A DNA stretch of 64,000 bases from Stereocaulon alpinum (GCA_018257865.1 JAEUBA010000002.1:744001-808000), one strand, 5' to 3'. Shown: positions 35,445-47,434, numbered from the stretch's first letter. Numbers and translations are program-made. The notes: a model not told the origin generated them from the sequence alone.

Positions 35445-36099
35445 TCACATAACCCCCACCGGCGCCTCCTTTCCCAGAATCGGCTCAAACCCCGGATCCC
35501 CCTTCTCCATCGCCCGCCTATACCCCTCCCCAAATACCGCACAACATTCGGATACCTCTCAAGCCCATACGGTACAAAAAGCCTCAACGTAGTCAAACTA
35601 ACCACAGTCATGATATCCGCTGCCGTGAATATCTCTCCAGCTAGCCATTCGTTATCTTTAAGTCGTTCGTCGAGCAGTTTAAGTGCGTGTTCTCGTCTCG
35701 CGATGACCATGTTCTCGATGGGGTTGTCGGGGGGGAGTTTCGCGATGCGGAAATACATTGTTCGACTGACGGCGGGTTGGAGGGTTCCGTTTGCGAAGTG
35801 CAGCCAGTAGAGGTATTCTGCGTAGCTCTTATCTCCTGCGGAAAGGGGGATTTGGAGACGGCCGTGCGCGTATTTTTGCAGGATGTATTCTGCTATGGCG
35901 CCCGATTCGGCGAGGGTGATGTCTCCGTCTGTGATTATCGGGGCGGTTTGGAGGGGGTGTAGGGCTTTGAAGCTCGGGGGGTTGCGAGGATGGGGGAGCG
36001 AGGGTGGAGTTTTAGGGTGTAGGGGAGGTTTAGTTCTTCGCAGAGCCAGATTATGCGTTCGGATTGGGAGCGGGAGAGGTGGTGGATTGTGAGGGGCAT
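35445..36099 (-). pseudogene. Glutathione S-transferase with two frame breaks
   Basis: GST-like sequence whose start (MPLTIHHLSRSQSERIIWLCEEL, thioredoxin-like N-domain), middle and end are in three different frames. From the ATG at 36099 the frame runs to LKLHPRSPIL; the continuation PPSFKALHPLQTAPIITDG and the C-domain (residues through YPNVVRYL) are in a second frame, the shift falling at a six-base G run near 35976-35981. The expected ending (YRRAMEKGDPGFEPILGK, stop at 35445-35447) is in a third frame, with the break in the C/G runs near 35523-35535. Both breaks lie in homopolymers, so either this is a recent pseudogene or the assembly has indel errors. The middle frame alone stays open to 35402 but ends in non-family sequence. 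Confidence 0.75.
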
Positions 36100-38337
36100 G
36101 GTGGGTGTGGGTTGCTGTGCGGTTTCCCATGGGAATCGTGGTCGTGGAGGAGGCGCATCGTGAGGACATTGGCGAATGATGGAACGGAAAGTCAATAATG
36201 ATATGACCCCGCAGCTTGGAGGGGCTTCTGCCCAGGCGATGGGCGGGTCCCTGGACCTAGCCTAGAGTTTTCAGCTAACCGCCGAGCCACACCTAAGATA
36301 GCGTCGTTCGGGGAGCAGCCGTGGGCCGTGGCCATGCCTGCCACGGTAAGCGAGTGGCTGAATTTTCAAGAACCTCATTGAGGCTGTGCCTCAGAGGTCC
36401 ACCACACCATCAAAGTCCCATCATGCAGGTAATTCGGTCAGCTATCACAACCAAATTACGCATGAGGAATGACATCTGCACCGGGAGGCCTCTTGCTTCC
36501 GGAGCGCTCCGAAGCGACATACTGTACGTGTTGACTTCCCCGGCCCAATGGGATTAGATGGAGTAGCCAGGCAGGGACTGTGCAACACTGCTTGCCTTGT
36601 TTAATAATGTTGAACGTAGACCTGATTTCTCCTTGGGTCGTTTAGACGAACGCCGTTTCAGACCCTTGGTTGCACAACCTACCTGACACCCCACTTGATC
36701 GTTGTCGCTGCTCCATCAAGGCTCAATCTCCGGTATTCTGGAACAAAACCGAGCATGTCGGTTCCACCAGCTGAGTGCACTACAGCGCATGTGCTCCATG
36801 TTATCAACTAGAAATCAGAACAAATGTTCTAGGAGTAGATCTCGTGATATTCTTCATGCGATACCAATGCAAGGACAAGGGAGTAAACTTGGGGGTCGGA
36901 AACGGGAAAAGACTTCACTTGCGCTTAGACTTATGGTTTGTGGCGTTTAGAAGGCTGCAACTGTGAAGTCGACGCCCGAATTAAGTGCAAAAGTCATCTA
37001 GCGAACATTCTCAATGCTCCGCCAGCTTGGGAAAAATACTTGACGCTGTAACATGGATTCCCTTCCAGCTCAGGATGCTTGATGTTTGGTCAAGGGAGTG
37101 CCGGGGTACTAGCAGAGGAGGGAGATGGCCGATCTAGTAGCAGAAGAGGACGAACCTTACTTCAACTAAAGGCTGTACACCTTTCTTAGATCCAGCTTCT
37201 TCTCTTTGCTGCAATAACAAGATGACAGAAACAAAACATCTTTCGCGAGACCTGACTCCGACTGTCACATTTCAAGTTGGAACGGCCCCACATCAAATGC
37301 AGACAGATCCTTTCGCCATACTACACTTAGGTGCTGCATGTCAGCCTTGAAGGCGCATTAGCAGTGCTGAGGGGTGGAAACAGCCTCCCAGTCACCTCGG
37401 CCGAGCTGGCACCCTTGGACACAATGTTCGCCGAGACTCGTCGAGAAGCATGTCATACATATGGCCCCCTGTTCGAAGCCTTGTTGGTGGAGGATAAATG
37501 GCGCACTGGCTGAGGATTAGCGGCCGTTGGTTTTCGGAAGGAAGGTGAGCTTGCGCAAGACACCGTCGCAGTGACTAATCACTATTGGCAAGCAATCTTC
37601 AAGTTTTGTTACGACCTGCATTCGACCGTTTTCTCGCGTCAGAAGAAGACTGCTGACGTGAACAACAATTGGTGACTGTGGCGTAGAACATTAAAATTAG
37701 GTGGTGGGTAAGGGCCTCTTGGATACTGTGGCCCCCAAGTGCGACATGAGCCATGGGCGCTCAGGGTTTAGCAATGCTCTTTTCGAAGGATCTCATCAGA
37801 CTTCCCTGCACCTTACATTATTCTTGGCTCAGATGATCAATCAAAGAAGCCTGATAATGTTACGGGGAGCCTGTCAACTATCCCAAATCATGGAAGTGTG
37901 ACTCTTTCTGATGCATGTACGATTCTGCACAGCTTAAAGCCAACCGGCTTAGCCACACTCAGCCTCAAGCTTAGCGCTAGCCTCACACGACCTAGGTCAC
38001 GATACCCCCACGGTGATGTCTACCAAGACTACAAAAAGTCAGAAACCTTCCTCTGACTTTCGTGTCATTCCAGGCCAGGCTACAATCTCAATACATTGGC
38101 ATACATCAAATCAATCCAATCCCAACTTCGACAAAGCATCATCCGATCCGGTTTGCCCTAATTCCACACAGCAGCCTTTAAAAGACGAAGCATCCACCTT
38201 TCGACATAGCACCAAGGGCTTGGGCTATGTCAGCTTAGATACATGTCTCCAGAAAACCTCCAGCCGCGAAAATCATCTTACCGTCCCAAGAAGAAGCGGA
38301 AAAAGTAGCACCAAAGTCGAGGGCTCCCCAGAGTCCG
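36100..38337. other. Gene-poor 2.2 kb interval
   Basis: No supported gene. Short ORFs at 36321-36966 and 37331-37901 show no family resemblance. An open frame at 38013-38375 (120 codons, starting with ATG) overlaps the start of the next gene in another frame; it could be a 5' exon or leader, but I found no splice pair that joins it convincingly. Confidence 0.45.
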
Positions 38338-39654
38338 ATGTGCATGATCGAACTGTTCGAAATCATCCACCCTGATGGGACCCGTGAACAAAGAGAGCGG
38401 TTGGTGAATTGCCCCCAAGGTACGCCGAACCGGCCATGCAGGAATACACCACGGACCAACACGTTCCAAGCACGCCCAGCTGTACCAGGCGAAATACGTG
38501 CTAGAGAAATTCGTGAGGCTGCCACACCACATTATCATGAAGTCACACCTGCAAGATCCGAGAGACCCCAATCTCGGCGACGAGACAGGAACAAGCCCAA
38601 GGGGTTTTTTTCCAGTATCGTCAGCGCCTTCACGGGAACTTCGTCGAGATCAAAGAAGCCGGAGACGAAGAAAGTCTTCATCAAGAACAGACAAAAGTTG
38701 TCGCTTCGTGACAATCGCCCAGCAACCGTGTACCATCCACCACGGGCACCAACGCCACCACAATGGTATCCACCGCCAGTACCAACACCACCACATATGC
38801 CAGAGCAAGCAGCAATACCGATCAGGCCCATGTCACCAGAGATCATACCTATCGAGCCTCGGCGGGATGATCATCGTCACGAACAGAATTATCACCCACG
38901 CGAAGCAAATCGAGAAGCCAGACCTAAGAAACGGGCAACTCAACGGGTCAAAGTCCACAACCCCCGCCGAGAAGACGATTCGCCTTCTTCGCTAAAAGCA
39001 GTTCGTAAGCATCAGCGAAAATCTCGAAGTCTGTCACCAGTGAGCAGGTACGAAGCGGAAAAGAAGGCCGCCCGGGAAAGAGAGCGCCACCAACACGAAG
39101 AAAGGATTACCAGGCAGCAGCAGGAAGCTCGTGACCGAGCTATTCGACTAGAAAGGAACGAGCGCCGCGCAAGAGAGTGGGAGGAGGAACAAAGACGTAT
39201 CGAATACGACGAAATAAGGCGGATTGAGTCGGCGGAAAGGGTGAGAAGACGACAAGAGCAAGAGGCCCGTGAGAGATACCCAGTGAGAGACTGGGAGAGA
39301 GATCATGCAAGGGCACATCAAGAAAGGCAAGATGCCGAGCGTCTCAGGGCTGATCGAGCGCGACGACTCCAAGAGGAGAATTACCGGCGGGCAGAACAAG
39401 AGCGTCTCGACCGTCTACGTAGAGCCGGCATCCCTCGCCAACCACGTCAAGAACCCGCTGTACAATATGGAGAGAACATGCAGGACAGGGGCGAACGTTT
39501 CATTCGAGAGGCGGTTGCGATTGAGAGAGAAAGGCGATACCCACCCATGGCTTATGATAGATATGGGGGAGGATTTTTGAGGAGACGAAACACCGTTGAT
39601 GGAGTCCCAAGGAGAAGCAGATACGGAGATGAGCGTCCATGGCATTCGCGTTGA
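38338..39654 (+). CDS. Arg/Glu-rich coiled-coil protein, function unknown
   Basis: 438 aa, no recognised enzyme domain. It begins MCMIELFEIIHPDGTREQRE with a small Cys-containing segment (CPQGTPNRPC), as seen in uncharacterised fungal proteins. Residues about 100-115 have a GFFSSIVSAF hydrophobic patch within a basic region. Residues 145-180 are Pro-rich. From about 220 to 400 the chain is a highly charged Arg/Glu/Gln helix (runs such as EAEKKAARERERHQHEERI), likely a single alpha-helix or coiled coil. The C-terminus is Tyr/Arg-rich. Met1 or Met3 could be the start. The ATG-initiated frame at 38013 overlaps it, so the real 5' structure is uncertain. Long unbroken Arg/Glu frames can occur by composition, but the ordered start argues for a real gene. 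Confidence 0.7.
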   Translation: MCMIELFEIIHPDGTREQRERLVNCPQGTPNRPCRNTPRTNTFQARPAVPGEIRAREIREAATPHYHEVTPARSERPQSRRRDRNKPKGFFSSIVSAFTGTSSRSKKPETKKVFIKNRQKLSLRDNRPATVYHPPRAPTPPQWYPPPVPTPPHMPEQAAIPIRPMSPEIIPIEPRRDDHRHEQNYHPREANREARPKKRATQRVKVHNPRREDDSPSSLKAVRKHQRKSRSLSPVSRYEAEKKAARERERHQHEERITRQQQEARDRAIRLERNERRAREWEEEQRRIEYDEIRRIESAERVRRRQEQEARERYPVRDWERDHARAHQERQDAERLRADRARRLQEENYRRAEQERLDRLRRAGIPRQPRQEPAVQYGENMQDRGERFIREAVAIERERRYPPMAYDRYGGGFLRRRNTVDGVPRRSRYGDERPWHSR

Positions 39655-41216
39655 TTTGTCTGATGCCCTTCGTTGCTTGCTTGTGTCATCGTTGTTTGTT
39701 CGTATGTTCTGCATATAGACCGTTGCTTTGCACCCTAGGTGCCGCTTTAATTGATGATACCCGTGCTCTGCTACCAGTTATGCATCAGCTGAAGTAAGAC
39801 CATTTCTTGCAAAGAGACTCCTGCCGGCCGCTGATCCGAGACACGAGGTCCGCAAAGCACGCTCGTAGAGATGGACATATGGCCAGTCCAGAGAGCGGCT
39901 TTCTGGTGTGTCGCTACCACCCGTCTTGTATGAATCAGACCCCATGACGCGTCCTCTATGAGACGTCTCATCGCCATTCGTGAGCCTAGACCCATCGTTT
40001 CAAGGGCGCCTTGAAGCCCAGCCTATCGATGGGATTACGTAGACCAAATGATTAGTGTGGAAGAACGGAGTACGTAGCAGAGTCACAGATTTCACGAGCA
40101 ATCGATTACCTAACAGGGCTATCGGCCCGCGGCAAGGGACCGGCTCCCGCCAGGCTCCAGGGTAGTCTCCAGGGCAACGCTAAGACCTTCCCCTACACCC
40201 ATCGCCATCTATCTTAGGTTCCTCCTCGATGCATTCCCAAGAGATCTAGAGCGACGCTAAGCTAACCATGTTGCACAAGAAAGTTCGCCTGCATGTGGAA
40301 TCCATCATTTGCGCTGGGGGAGCTGCCTAGTCATCTACCTGACAAGGATTAGCTAAAGCTAGCTATCTGTCGTCTCCATTGCTTTACTGATGCCTAATAT
40401 GCGGACGGAGATGGGAAGATCAGGCCATGATGTTCCATTTCCCTGGAGTGCTTCTGTCTCAAGGCAGAAGCAAGACAGAGTTCTATGATGGTTCGTCAAA
40501 TTGGGATAGTATCTAGTGCTTTGTCAATTGCGTATCAGAACCTATCACCCTTTCCCGTTACTCCCATTTCCCTCTCTTGTCAGCAGTGTGACGATGCAGC
40601 AAAGAGTTGTACTTCTACAGTGGAGCGAAGGATGGCAGCTTTCGAGGAGAATCAAAAAAAGCGTTCTATTCTCCATCGATTTTACGACTTGGCAACCGAT
40701 GCTTGTTCTCCGAAACTACGTGAGTGAACGATGAGAATGGCAAGAACAAGACATCAATTAGCATCTGCCACAACTTCTGCTTTATACAACATTGTATTCG
40801 GCTCTTCAACAGATAGCTGCTATGCTGAAGCATCCTGCAGTGTGGCTGACAGGAGGGCAGAGATGAACGAAGGGAATTCGTGAAACAAGGCGTCGGGACG
40901 CTTTAATACCTCAGACTAAGCGATATCTATCATCTGACATATATTACGTCGAAGTGGGAAGATGACAGACGGCTGCTTCGATGACAAGCCGTATTGGTGT
41001 AGATATGTATGCCATGTTGCTAAGTAGACGAAGCTCATCAGTAACTAAATACGTTCAAAGCATACATTCAATGTCTAGCCAAGCGACGGAGATGTTTCCC
41101 GTTCTATCATTATCATTTAGCAGATGCTCCATTATCCGGATGTACCATGGAAGCCATTGAAGTTTTTGAAACGCCGTCCAAGTCTAGAATGATGTGCAAA
41201 TAACGCTGGGGGCCTT
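39655..41216. other. Gene-poor 1.6 kb interval
   Basis: No supported gene. Around 40080-40360 the sequence is rich in CTA/TAG words and looks like decayed repeat, unidentified. Confidence 0.45.
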
Positions 41217-42917
41217 TCATATCACTCGTATGCGTATATGGGCAAAAACCAAGCCGTGTAGGGTCAAAAGTAATACGAGCCAGCGTGAGGCGGTCCCCGA
41301 CTTGAAAGCATGTGATGCGCTCCCCTTCAATACCATGGCCACGAGTGAGCTGATTGGCTCGTCTTCAGTTGGTGTTGCTGAGGTGCTCGAAGTCGGCGTC
41401 CAAGCGCCGTCGGGGTTGGGAGGGATGTCATCAAACGCCACCATCGCAAGCTGAATCCCGTAAATGCCGCTATCAGTCCCGCCAACCTTCTACGAGGATT
41501 GCAGTCAGTTCCCATCCGCAGCAACGAAGTTTTAAGGGGCTTACTTGGGATGTCCAACTCAGCAAAAGATTCCTGCCGTCTCCACCAGCAGCCTTCTGTG
41601 GTACTGGACCATACCAAGCGTTGGTACGTTGCTTCGGCGAGGTGTTGGCCGAATATAGTGATTGAGGATAGTATTGTGTGTTGAAGAATTCAGGATGGGC
41701 CATTCCTGCGTAGTTGAAGCCGCCAGGGCCTGGAGGCGATGCGTACAGCATTTGTTCAGCGGACCAGACGTATTTGACCAACGCCTCTACATCTTCTGCT
41801 CTGATCCCTTTGCCGTTTATGCCTCCAGCAACCCAGATCGGGTCTTTCCCAAGCGGAACGTTGAGCTGAAGGTATCGGATATAGAAGGTCGAATCCACCA
41901 TCTTGTTGAAATATACCATGATGAACGTTTGAAAGTATGGGCTGTAGAATATGCTGCCTGAAGAGAATGTTCCGGGCATGTAGATCTCGTTATTGTTGAT
42001 GATCCCCGGATTCGGAGGCCTTGTCGAGAAATTGTGGCCCTCCGGATTCCAGAAAGTATACTTTGGGAAGTTGGTCAGATCGTTGAGACCAGCTCGAGCT
42101 AGCTGGAGGCCGTTGTTTGTCATTCCGAGTAAGTAGACATCCCTATCACCATCATCCGGATCTGTCTTAGAATCCCTACTTTTGTAGCCAAGCAGTGTTG
42201 AGAATCCACCAAAAGCAACCTCGGTCCCTGGTATGATAAGATCACCTTGGCGGGTCGCAATGGGTCCAGAGTCCGGCGCTGTGATCGTGATCAGTGTCAT
42301 TCCTCGGGCTTGATACTCTTTTGACGGATCCGATGGCTTGCTATCGACATAGACAAGCGGTGCGTAGAGGAACGCTTGCGTGGTGCTGATGCTTGTTGGC
42401 GAGGTTCCTGGCCCTATCTCGACCTAATGTTAGCATCGACTCAAGATCATGCATATAGCGCAGGAGTCTAACAAATGGCTACTCTCTCTTTGCCATTCAT
42501 CTGCTTATTGAAGTCAAGCTCATCAGGCTGGAAAGGAATCCAGGCCCCTGTACCAACCGTAGTCCCGGCGAGGATCGCTGTCTTCGTATTGCCCTTCTGA
42601 TTCTGGCCCAATCCTACAACGCCAAAGTCGGTAACGGTGGATACGTTATTAGCGTTGAAATTCTGGTACGATGCAGTGTTGGAGATGAATGAGAGTTGAC
42701 CGCCTTCCAAATCCATGCACTCTGTATCATCGTACAACCAGACAATATTGCCATTTATCAATGCTGAGTAGCCGCCATCTCGCGAAACATTGGTGACTTC
42801 TGGGGTAAGCTGTGGGCCCAAGGTAGTGACGCTCTTTACGATGATGGGTGTCCAAGCTTGGGTGATTTGGCTCAAGGGAAGGCATGATGCTATGACAAGG
42901 GTTTGTACCCAATGCAT
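41217..42917 (-). CDS. Secreted, probably GPI-anchored protein with beta-propeller-like fold
   Basis: Exons on the minus strand: 42483-42917, 41545-42423, 41217-41486, all phase 0; 527 aa. Residues 1-21 are a signal peptide (VQTLVIASCLPLSQITQAW). The body contains repeated Gly/Trp/Tyr-rich strands (GGYSALINGNIVWLYDDTE, FWNPEGHNF, SPYFQTFIMVYFN, DGRNLLLSWTSQVGGTD) resembling DUF4185/DUF5005-type secreted glycosidase-like five-bladed propellers; the match is from memory and tentative. The last exon adds a Ser/Thr-rich linker, then a small-residue site followed by a hydrophobic tail (WLVLLLTLHGLVFAHI), consistent with a GPI-attachment signal. A cell-wall or surface carbohydrate-related role is plausible, not shown. 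Confidence 0.75.
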
Positions 42918-43712
42918 GCTCGCTGTAAAGAAATTGCTTGCTGCAAGTGTGGCCGTACTGGAAGATTTTGTAAACGGGCAGAAGTTCTAGCGCAAAATAT
43001 TCATGAGTGGTTTCCGTGTTTATTCGCCAAAGGTACCTTTAGGACTTTCGTCTTCAATTCATCAATGTACAAAAGGGTAACTACCGCTCGTCGAGCATCT
43101 CCTCCTCAGCGTTATCATGGACATTGTATAGGGTGGTCTCCAATCCCGCTGTCAATTTATTTGGTATCGTCTGGACTATGCCAACCATTTGACCTGCAAG
43201 CGTTGAGCCATCAACCAGTCCAGAAGCTCCTCGCATCAAGCCCCCATGGACAATCTGTTCGTTCGCTATGCGCAGCCAAAACAAACGACATAGGAGACCT
43301 CAATGAACGCAGTACCATGGTGTTGTCTCTTATCACCTCGCTTCCCTCTATTGTTCGATCGATTGAGCACATGCTAAGGACGGACGGTGGTTGAAGCGTT
43401 GGTGGCGGGTGTCCATAAGCTTTGTGTCGAAATGGTTATTGATATGACCACCCATACTTTGCTCTTTCGCGCTTCTACAATGATCATGTCATTTGACAAT
43501 GCATACCTGCCGACCACTTATTCTACCCATGTCCGTGTGATCTCTTTCAATGTTCTTTCTTTTCTTAAAGAAGGCCTATGGCTCCTCAAGCATGTTCAGC
43601 TCTCTATCATATGCCAAGTCTAGCGATGTCATCAAGCAAGCGGAATCATTCGGAAGCATACTTTTAGATTTCGGAATTGTTTTCTACTTCGTGTCACTTC
43701 CTCTAGGTTGAA
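42918..43712. other. Intergenic region
   Basis: 795 bases between divergent genes; short open frames only. The stretch just before 43713 is the probable promoter of the next gene. Confidence 0.4.
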
Positions 43713-44654
43713 ATGGCAGTTCTAGCACCCATATCCTTGGCATCCTCTGTTATTGGCTTTACAAGCTTTGCATTTACGTTCATCACACTTGTAAGGGTTT
43801 TCTGGGAGACAATCCTGACATTATGGTCTGCTCCCAAGGAGATGAGGGGCTATATGGACAATCTGAGGCTGGAAATCCACAACGAACGAGCATACTTCAA
43901 GTCTGCCTTACGGCGTACGAGGTCGAGAAGCAGATCTGTCAAGAGATACCATGAGGACGTCGGGCCTCTAAGAATCCTCAATGCGTCCGTAAGACGCATC
44001 CATCGTGCATTCAATCTATTGGAAGAGCCTTTCCTGAACGTGACTCCTGAGACACGCGAGAAAGAAATTGACATTGAGAAGGAGAATTCTGGGTCTGAAG
44101 AAAGTGACAAGCCCGACTACGCACCTATGACATTCGGCCGTCGATGGCGGTGGATGCACAACAAATCCGACATCATCTCAATAGCCGATCAAGTCAATCG
44201 AATTCAAACGCAGAGGATTGCGTGTGATACAAGCAATATGTTATTGTGAGTTCTTTCAAGTAATGAATGCCCAGATCGCAGTACTTACGCATATGATCAG
44301 GAAGCTGCATACTATTGATAAGACGATTCAGGATCTTGATGACAGACTTTGGGATCTTGAAGAGCACACCATGGGTGAACGCTTGGAAGATGGGAAAGTC
44401 TATGTTAGAAGGCGGGTCGACAGATCAGGTTGATTCAGAGCGCGTGAGAATGATGAAATACGTACAGATCTTGACATTACCGACACCGCAGGATCTCAAA
44501 CTTTGCCATTCGGCTCATTCAAGATGCACCCGCTTGGTATGATTCAGGACCAAATGTCACTCACGAGTTCGATAGCGCCTCTGCCAGCTTCACTTCCGCT
44601 TCGTCTTATTCGAGACTCAGTCATCTTTCTGAATTTGAAAATTTGGACACTTAA
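43713..44654 (+). CDS. Unrecognised fungal protein with N-terminal hydrophobic segment
   Basis: Model: exons 43713-44245, 44301-44428, 44524-44654; 263 aa. The first intron (GTGAGT, 55 bases) is well supported. Residues 5-37 are hydrophobic (SSVIGFTSFAFTFITLVRVF), followed by a charged helical region with an RTRSRSRSVKR stretch and an acidic KEIDIEKENSGSEESD segment; exon 2 is a coiled-coil-like helix (KTIQDLDDRLWDLEEH). The last exon is the least certain: reading on without splicing stops at 44433 (221 aa), while the open frame ending at 44652-44654 (Ser-rich, ending LSEFENLDT) can be reached with a weak GTTGAT donor. No function assigned. It lies 212 bases upstream of the LrgB-family gene on the same strand. 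Confidence 0.6.
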
Positions 44655-44866
44655 TCCATGTCGATCGTGATCTATTCCCATGCTTGAAACGCTGGCATCT
44701 CCCACGTCTTTAATCACTTCTAGTTCGATAGGGCTGAATGTCACTTCCCTTAGCGTGCTTGGCTGGTAACGGCTCAGGTCCCCACTAACTACGACCATTG
44801 TACAACTTCGGCATTCATGTTCATCTAGAGTTGTAGCCATTGCAAGGCCATGTTTATATTCGCAGC

Positions 44867-46732
44867 ATGGCTAGGGACTGGACCTTGTTGCAAGATGCTT
44901 TGCAAGCGTTGCTTCTGGCATGTCTCACGTCCATTCGACCGAAACCATATTGACGCAGGCAGGTCTGGAAATTGGCATGGCGTCGAGAGCTCATAGCCTG
45001 GATATACGTCCCAATTGGTATTCTATGTGTGCTCTTAGCTTGTTGGGGGGTTGATAGCCTCATTGGCCTGAGTTCTGTGTCTTTTCCTGCATCTGTTGCA
45101 TTGCTGATTGTCCTTTTCTTTGCCCTAATCTTGTGTGAGACCACACTCGGTACTCAGAGGACAAAGAAATTTGTCCAGGTCGTGGATGTTCCGGTAAACC
45201 ACCAATGAGAATGAGTTGGGTTGTGGGACTCAATGTCACATAGGCTGGATTTGCTCTTCGCCATATCAATGTATTCTTTACACCTTCATTCGGTGAGTAC
45301 TTCACGGCTATTCGTTCTTATAGCCTAAGATCAGACCTCAAGGAAACACTCCAAGCCCTTCTGACTGACATGTCCAAGTCCTTTTACCGCTCAGTAAACC
45401 TGTCAGTGGTGTCGAAGTAGGCAAGATCATCAGCGTTTTTCGTAAGTGTCGTGACTGTCATCAGATATCTGCTTCCTCTTGACGCTCTTTCTAGTGATTG
45501 GCTTCGTGGTGATTTTTGCAACAACCGCATACTTTACACGCGGATTACAGATACTGCTGGGCAGCTCTAAAAGGGCCATCATCGAGCGAGCAGAGGAAAT
45601 GGGCATAGAGTACGACAATATTCCTCTTACTGAGTCATCGAGAAACCCTCCAACAACCGAGACATCATCGACCACCGAGCTAGCAACAGAGGATCACACC
45701 AGTACATATACTCAGGACATCACTCTCCCCTCCCGTGCGCAAGATCCATCGCAGGTCCGTGGCACCGGCGGCCCACCACAATCGGAACCTCCAGTCACAT
45801 CCCATCCATCACCGCCAATACCACAACAGGATCCTCGCCCACCAACCCGGCCCCAAAGATGGGCGACGTTCACCAATCTCCACCTCGACACACTCACGTA
45901 CACAGTCATCTTCCTCTTCATTGGTCTCCCAATCTACTACGCCCTGGACTACACCATGCCCGCTCATCTCACCCTCTCAATCTTGACCTACTTCCTCGCC
46001 ATATCCCTCCCGCCCAAATACAAGCAATTCCTACACCCCGTCCTCGTCTCCTCATCAATCGCAATCCTAGCAATCTGGATCCTAGCCCTATCCAACCACT
46101 CAACCCTCCAAAAGACTCTAAGATCTTACTCCACCAAAACCCGCTACATCCAGCTCTTCAACGGCCAAGGCTCAAACCTCCCACCACCAGGTGCAGGCGA
46201 CATGTTCAGTTCCATCCTCGACGTATCAATCGTAGCTCTCGCACTCCCAATGTTCCAATACCGCAACGAACTAAAGCGACATTTCCCAAGCATCATCCTG
46301 CCAAACATACTAATAGCAACAGCCTCTCTCTTCGGCTACCCAGCTCTCTGCCATGCCATCGGTATCGCCCCAGCGCGCTCGCTCTCCTTCGCATCTCGCT
46401 CTCTGACCCTCGCGCTCGCAACACCCGCTACGCAGAACCTAGGCGGAGATTTACAGCTTGTAGCTGTGCTGTGCATCATGAGTGGAGTCATGGGTGTGCT
46501 GATTGGTCCTGCGCTGCTCAAGTGGTTGAGGATTCCGGAGGATGATTATGTGACGAGAGGTGTGACGCTTGGTGGGAATAGCAGCGCGATTGCTACGGCG
46601 TTGCTGTTGGTTAGTGATCCACGAGCGGCAGCATTGAGTAGTTTGAGCATGAGTCTTTTTGGGACGGTGATGGTTGCGTTGACGAGTGTGCCTGTTGTTG
46701 CGAAGGTGGTTGGGGGCTTGGCTGGTCTCTAG
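44867..46732 (+). CDS. LrgB-family membrane protein (PLGG1-like)
   Basis: Exons 44867-44907, 44959-45193, 45244-45292, 45379-45441, 45495-46732; 541 aa. The N-terminal part has LrgA/CidA-like helices (WIYVPIGILCVLLACWGVD, then SFPASVALLIVLFFALILC, then FALRHINVFFTPSFVLLPLS, then GVEVGKIISVFLIGFVVIF). A Pro/Ser/Thr-rich loop (residues about 185-260) follows, then the LrgB part with about seven membrane segments, including TLALATPATQNLGGD and TLGGNSSAIATALLL. Plants fuse LrgA and LrgB in the chloroplast glycolate/glycerate transporter PLGG1, and fungi have homologues of unknown substrate. All splice phases close. The first donor (GTTGCT) is weak and was chosen by frame and intron length. Confidence 0.85.
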
Positions 46733-47434
46733 TCGGCTGATGTGGGAGTGTAGTTATTGGGCCATATTCAATCCAGGAACGAATACCACGGCATTTCTTG
46801 TTCTGAGATCCTAGCCTTTTGGGCTGGACGAATGCTGAGCTCATTAAGTCTACATCATAATATTGAAATCGGACTTCAGCTACTTTGCTCCACTCAAGCA
46901 GCCCCTCTATTTCCTCCCATGCTCCCATGCTCCCTCCTGCTCCTTAAGCCCGCGTCTCCAAACCCCAGCCCACCAACAACATCTCCTCTCTCGGTCAAGA
47001 AGCAGCTGTGTTCCATTAATAAGTGGAGAATGGACGAAGTGAGGCTACTTACATTTTGCGATTGATTGATTGATTGATTGATACGCCTATTCTAGTATCT
47101 ATATATACTAATGAGGGTGTTCTATTACATTATCGGAAAATCCAGAGGGCTGCGAGCCCTCTAGACGCGAAAGAAACCTTTTAGAGTTACCCCATCTAGC
47201 CAAAAACTTCCGCTTATCGGCTTACTTGCCATCCAGTTCTGCCTGTCCGACCTCGCCACCAGGCTCTGTCACACCAGTAACACTAATCTCCGTTGCCTTA
47301 ATAGGCCCTGCAACACTCCGGCAGCTCCGCTGCTTTTGGCTTCAACTTGCGTTTAGGCTTCCTTATCTTTGGGGTTACATTTGCGATACTGATACAGCCC
47401 AGGCCTTCCTGGTACGATGGCTCTCATAGCATGG
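46733..47434. other. Intergenic with microsatellite, hairpin and possible repeat tail
   Basis: Contains an (ATTG)n tract at 47060-47082 and a perfect 8-base-pair hairpin (AGAGGGCT, loop GCG, AGCCCTCT) at 47144-47162. On the minus strand between about 47420 and 47225 short frames encode Lys/Arg/Pro-rich sequence (KIRKPKRKLKPK) that may be the tail of a decayed transposon protein; weakly supported. Confidence 0.4.

Noticed and set aside
32413..36099. A secondary-metabolite cluster around the decarboxylase and GST
   Set aside because: No polyketide synthase, NRPS, P450 or transporter is present; the neighbours are the housekeeping gene CBP3 and a broken GST.
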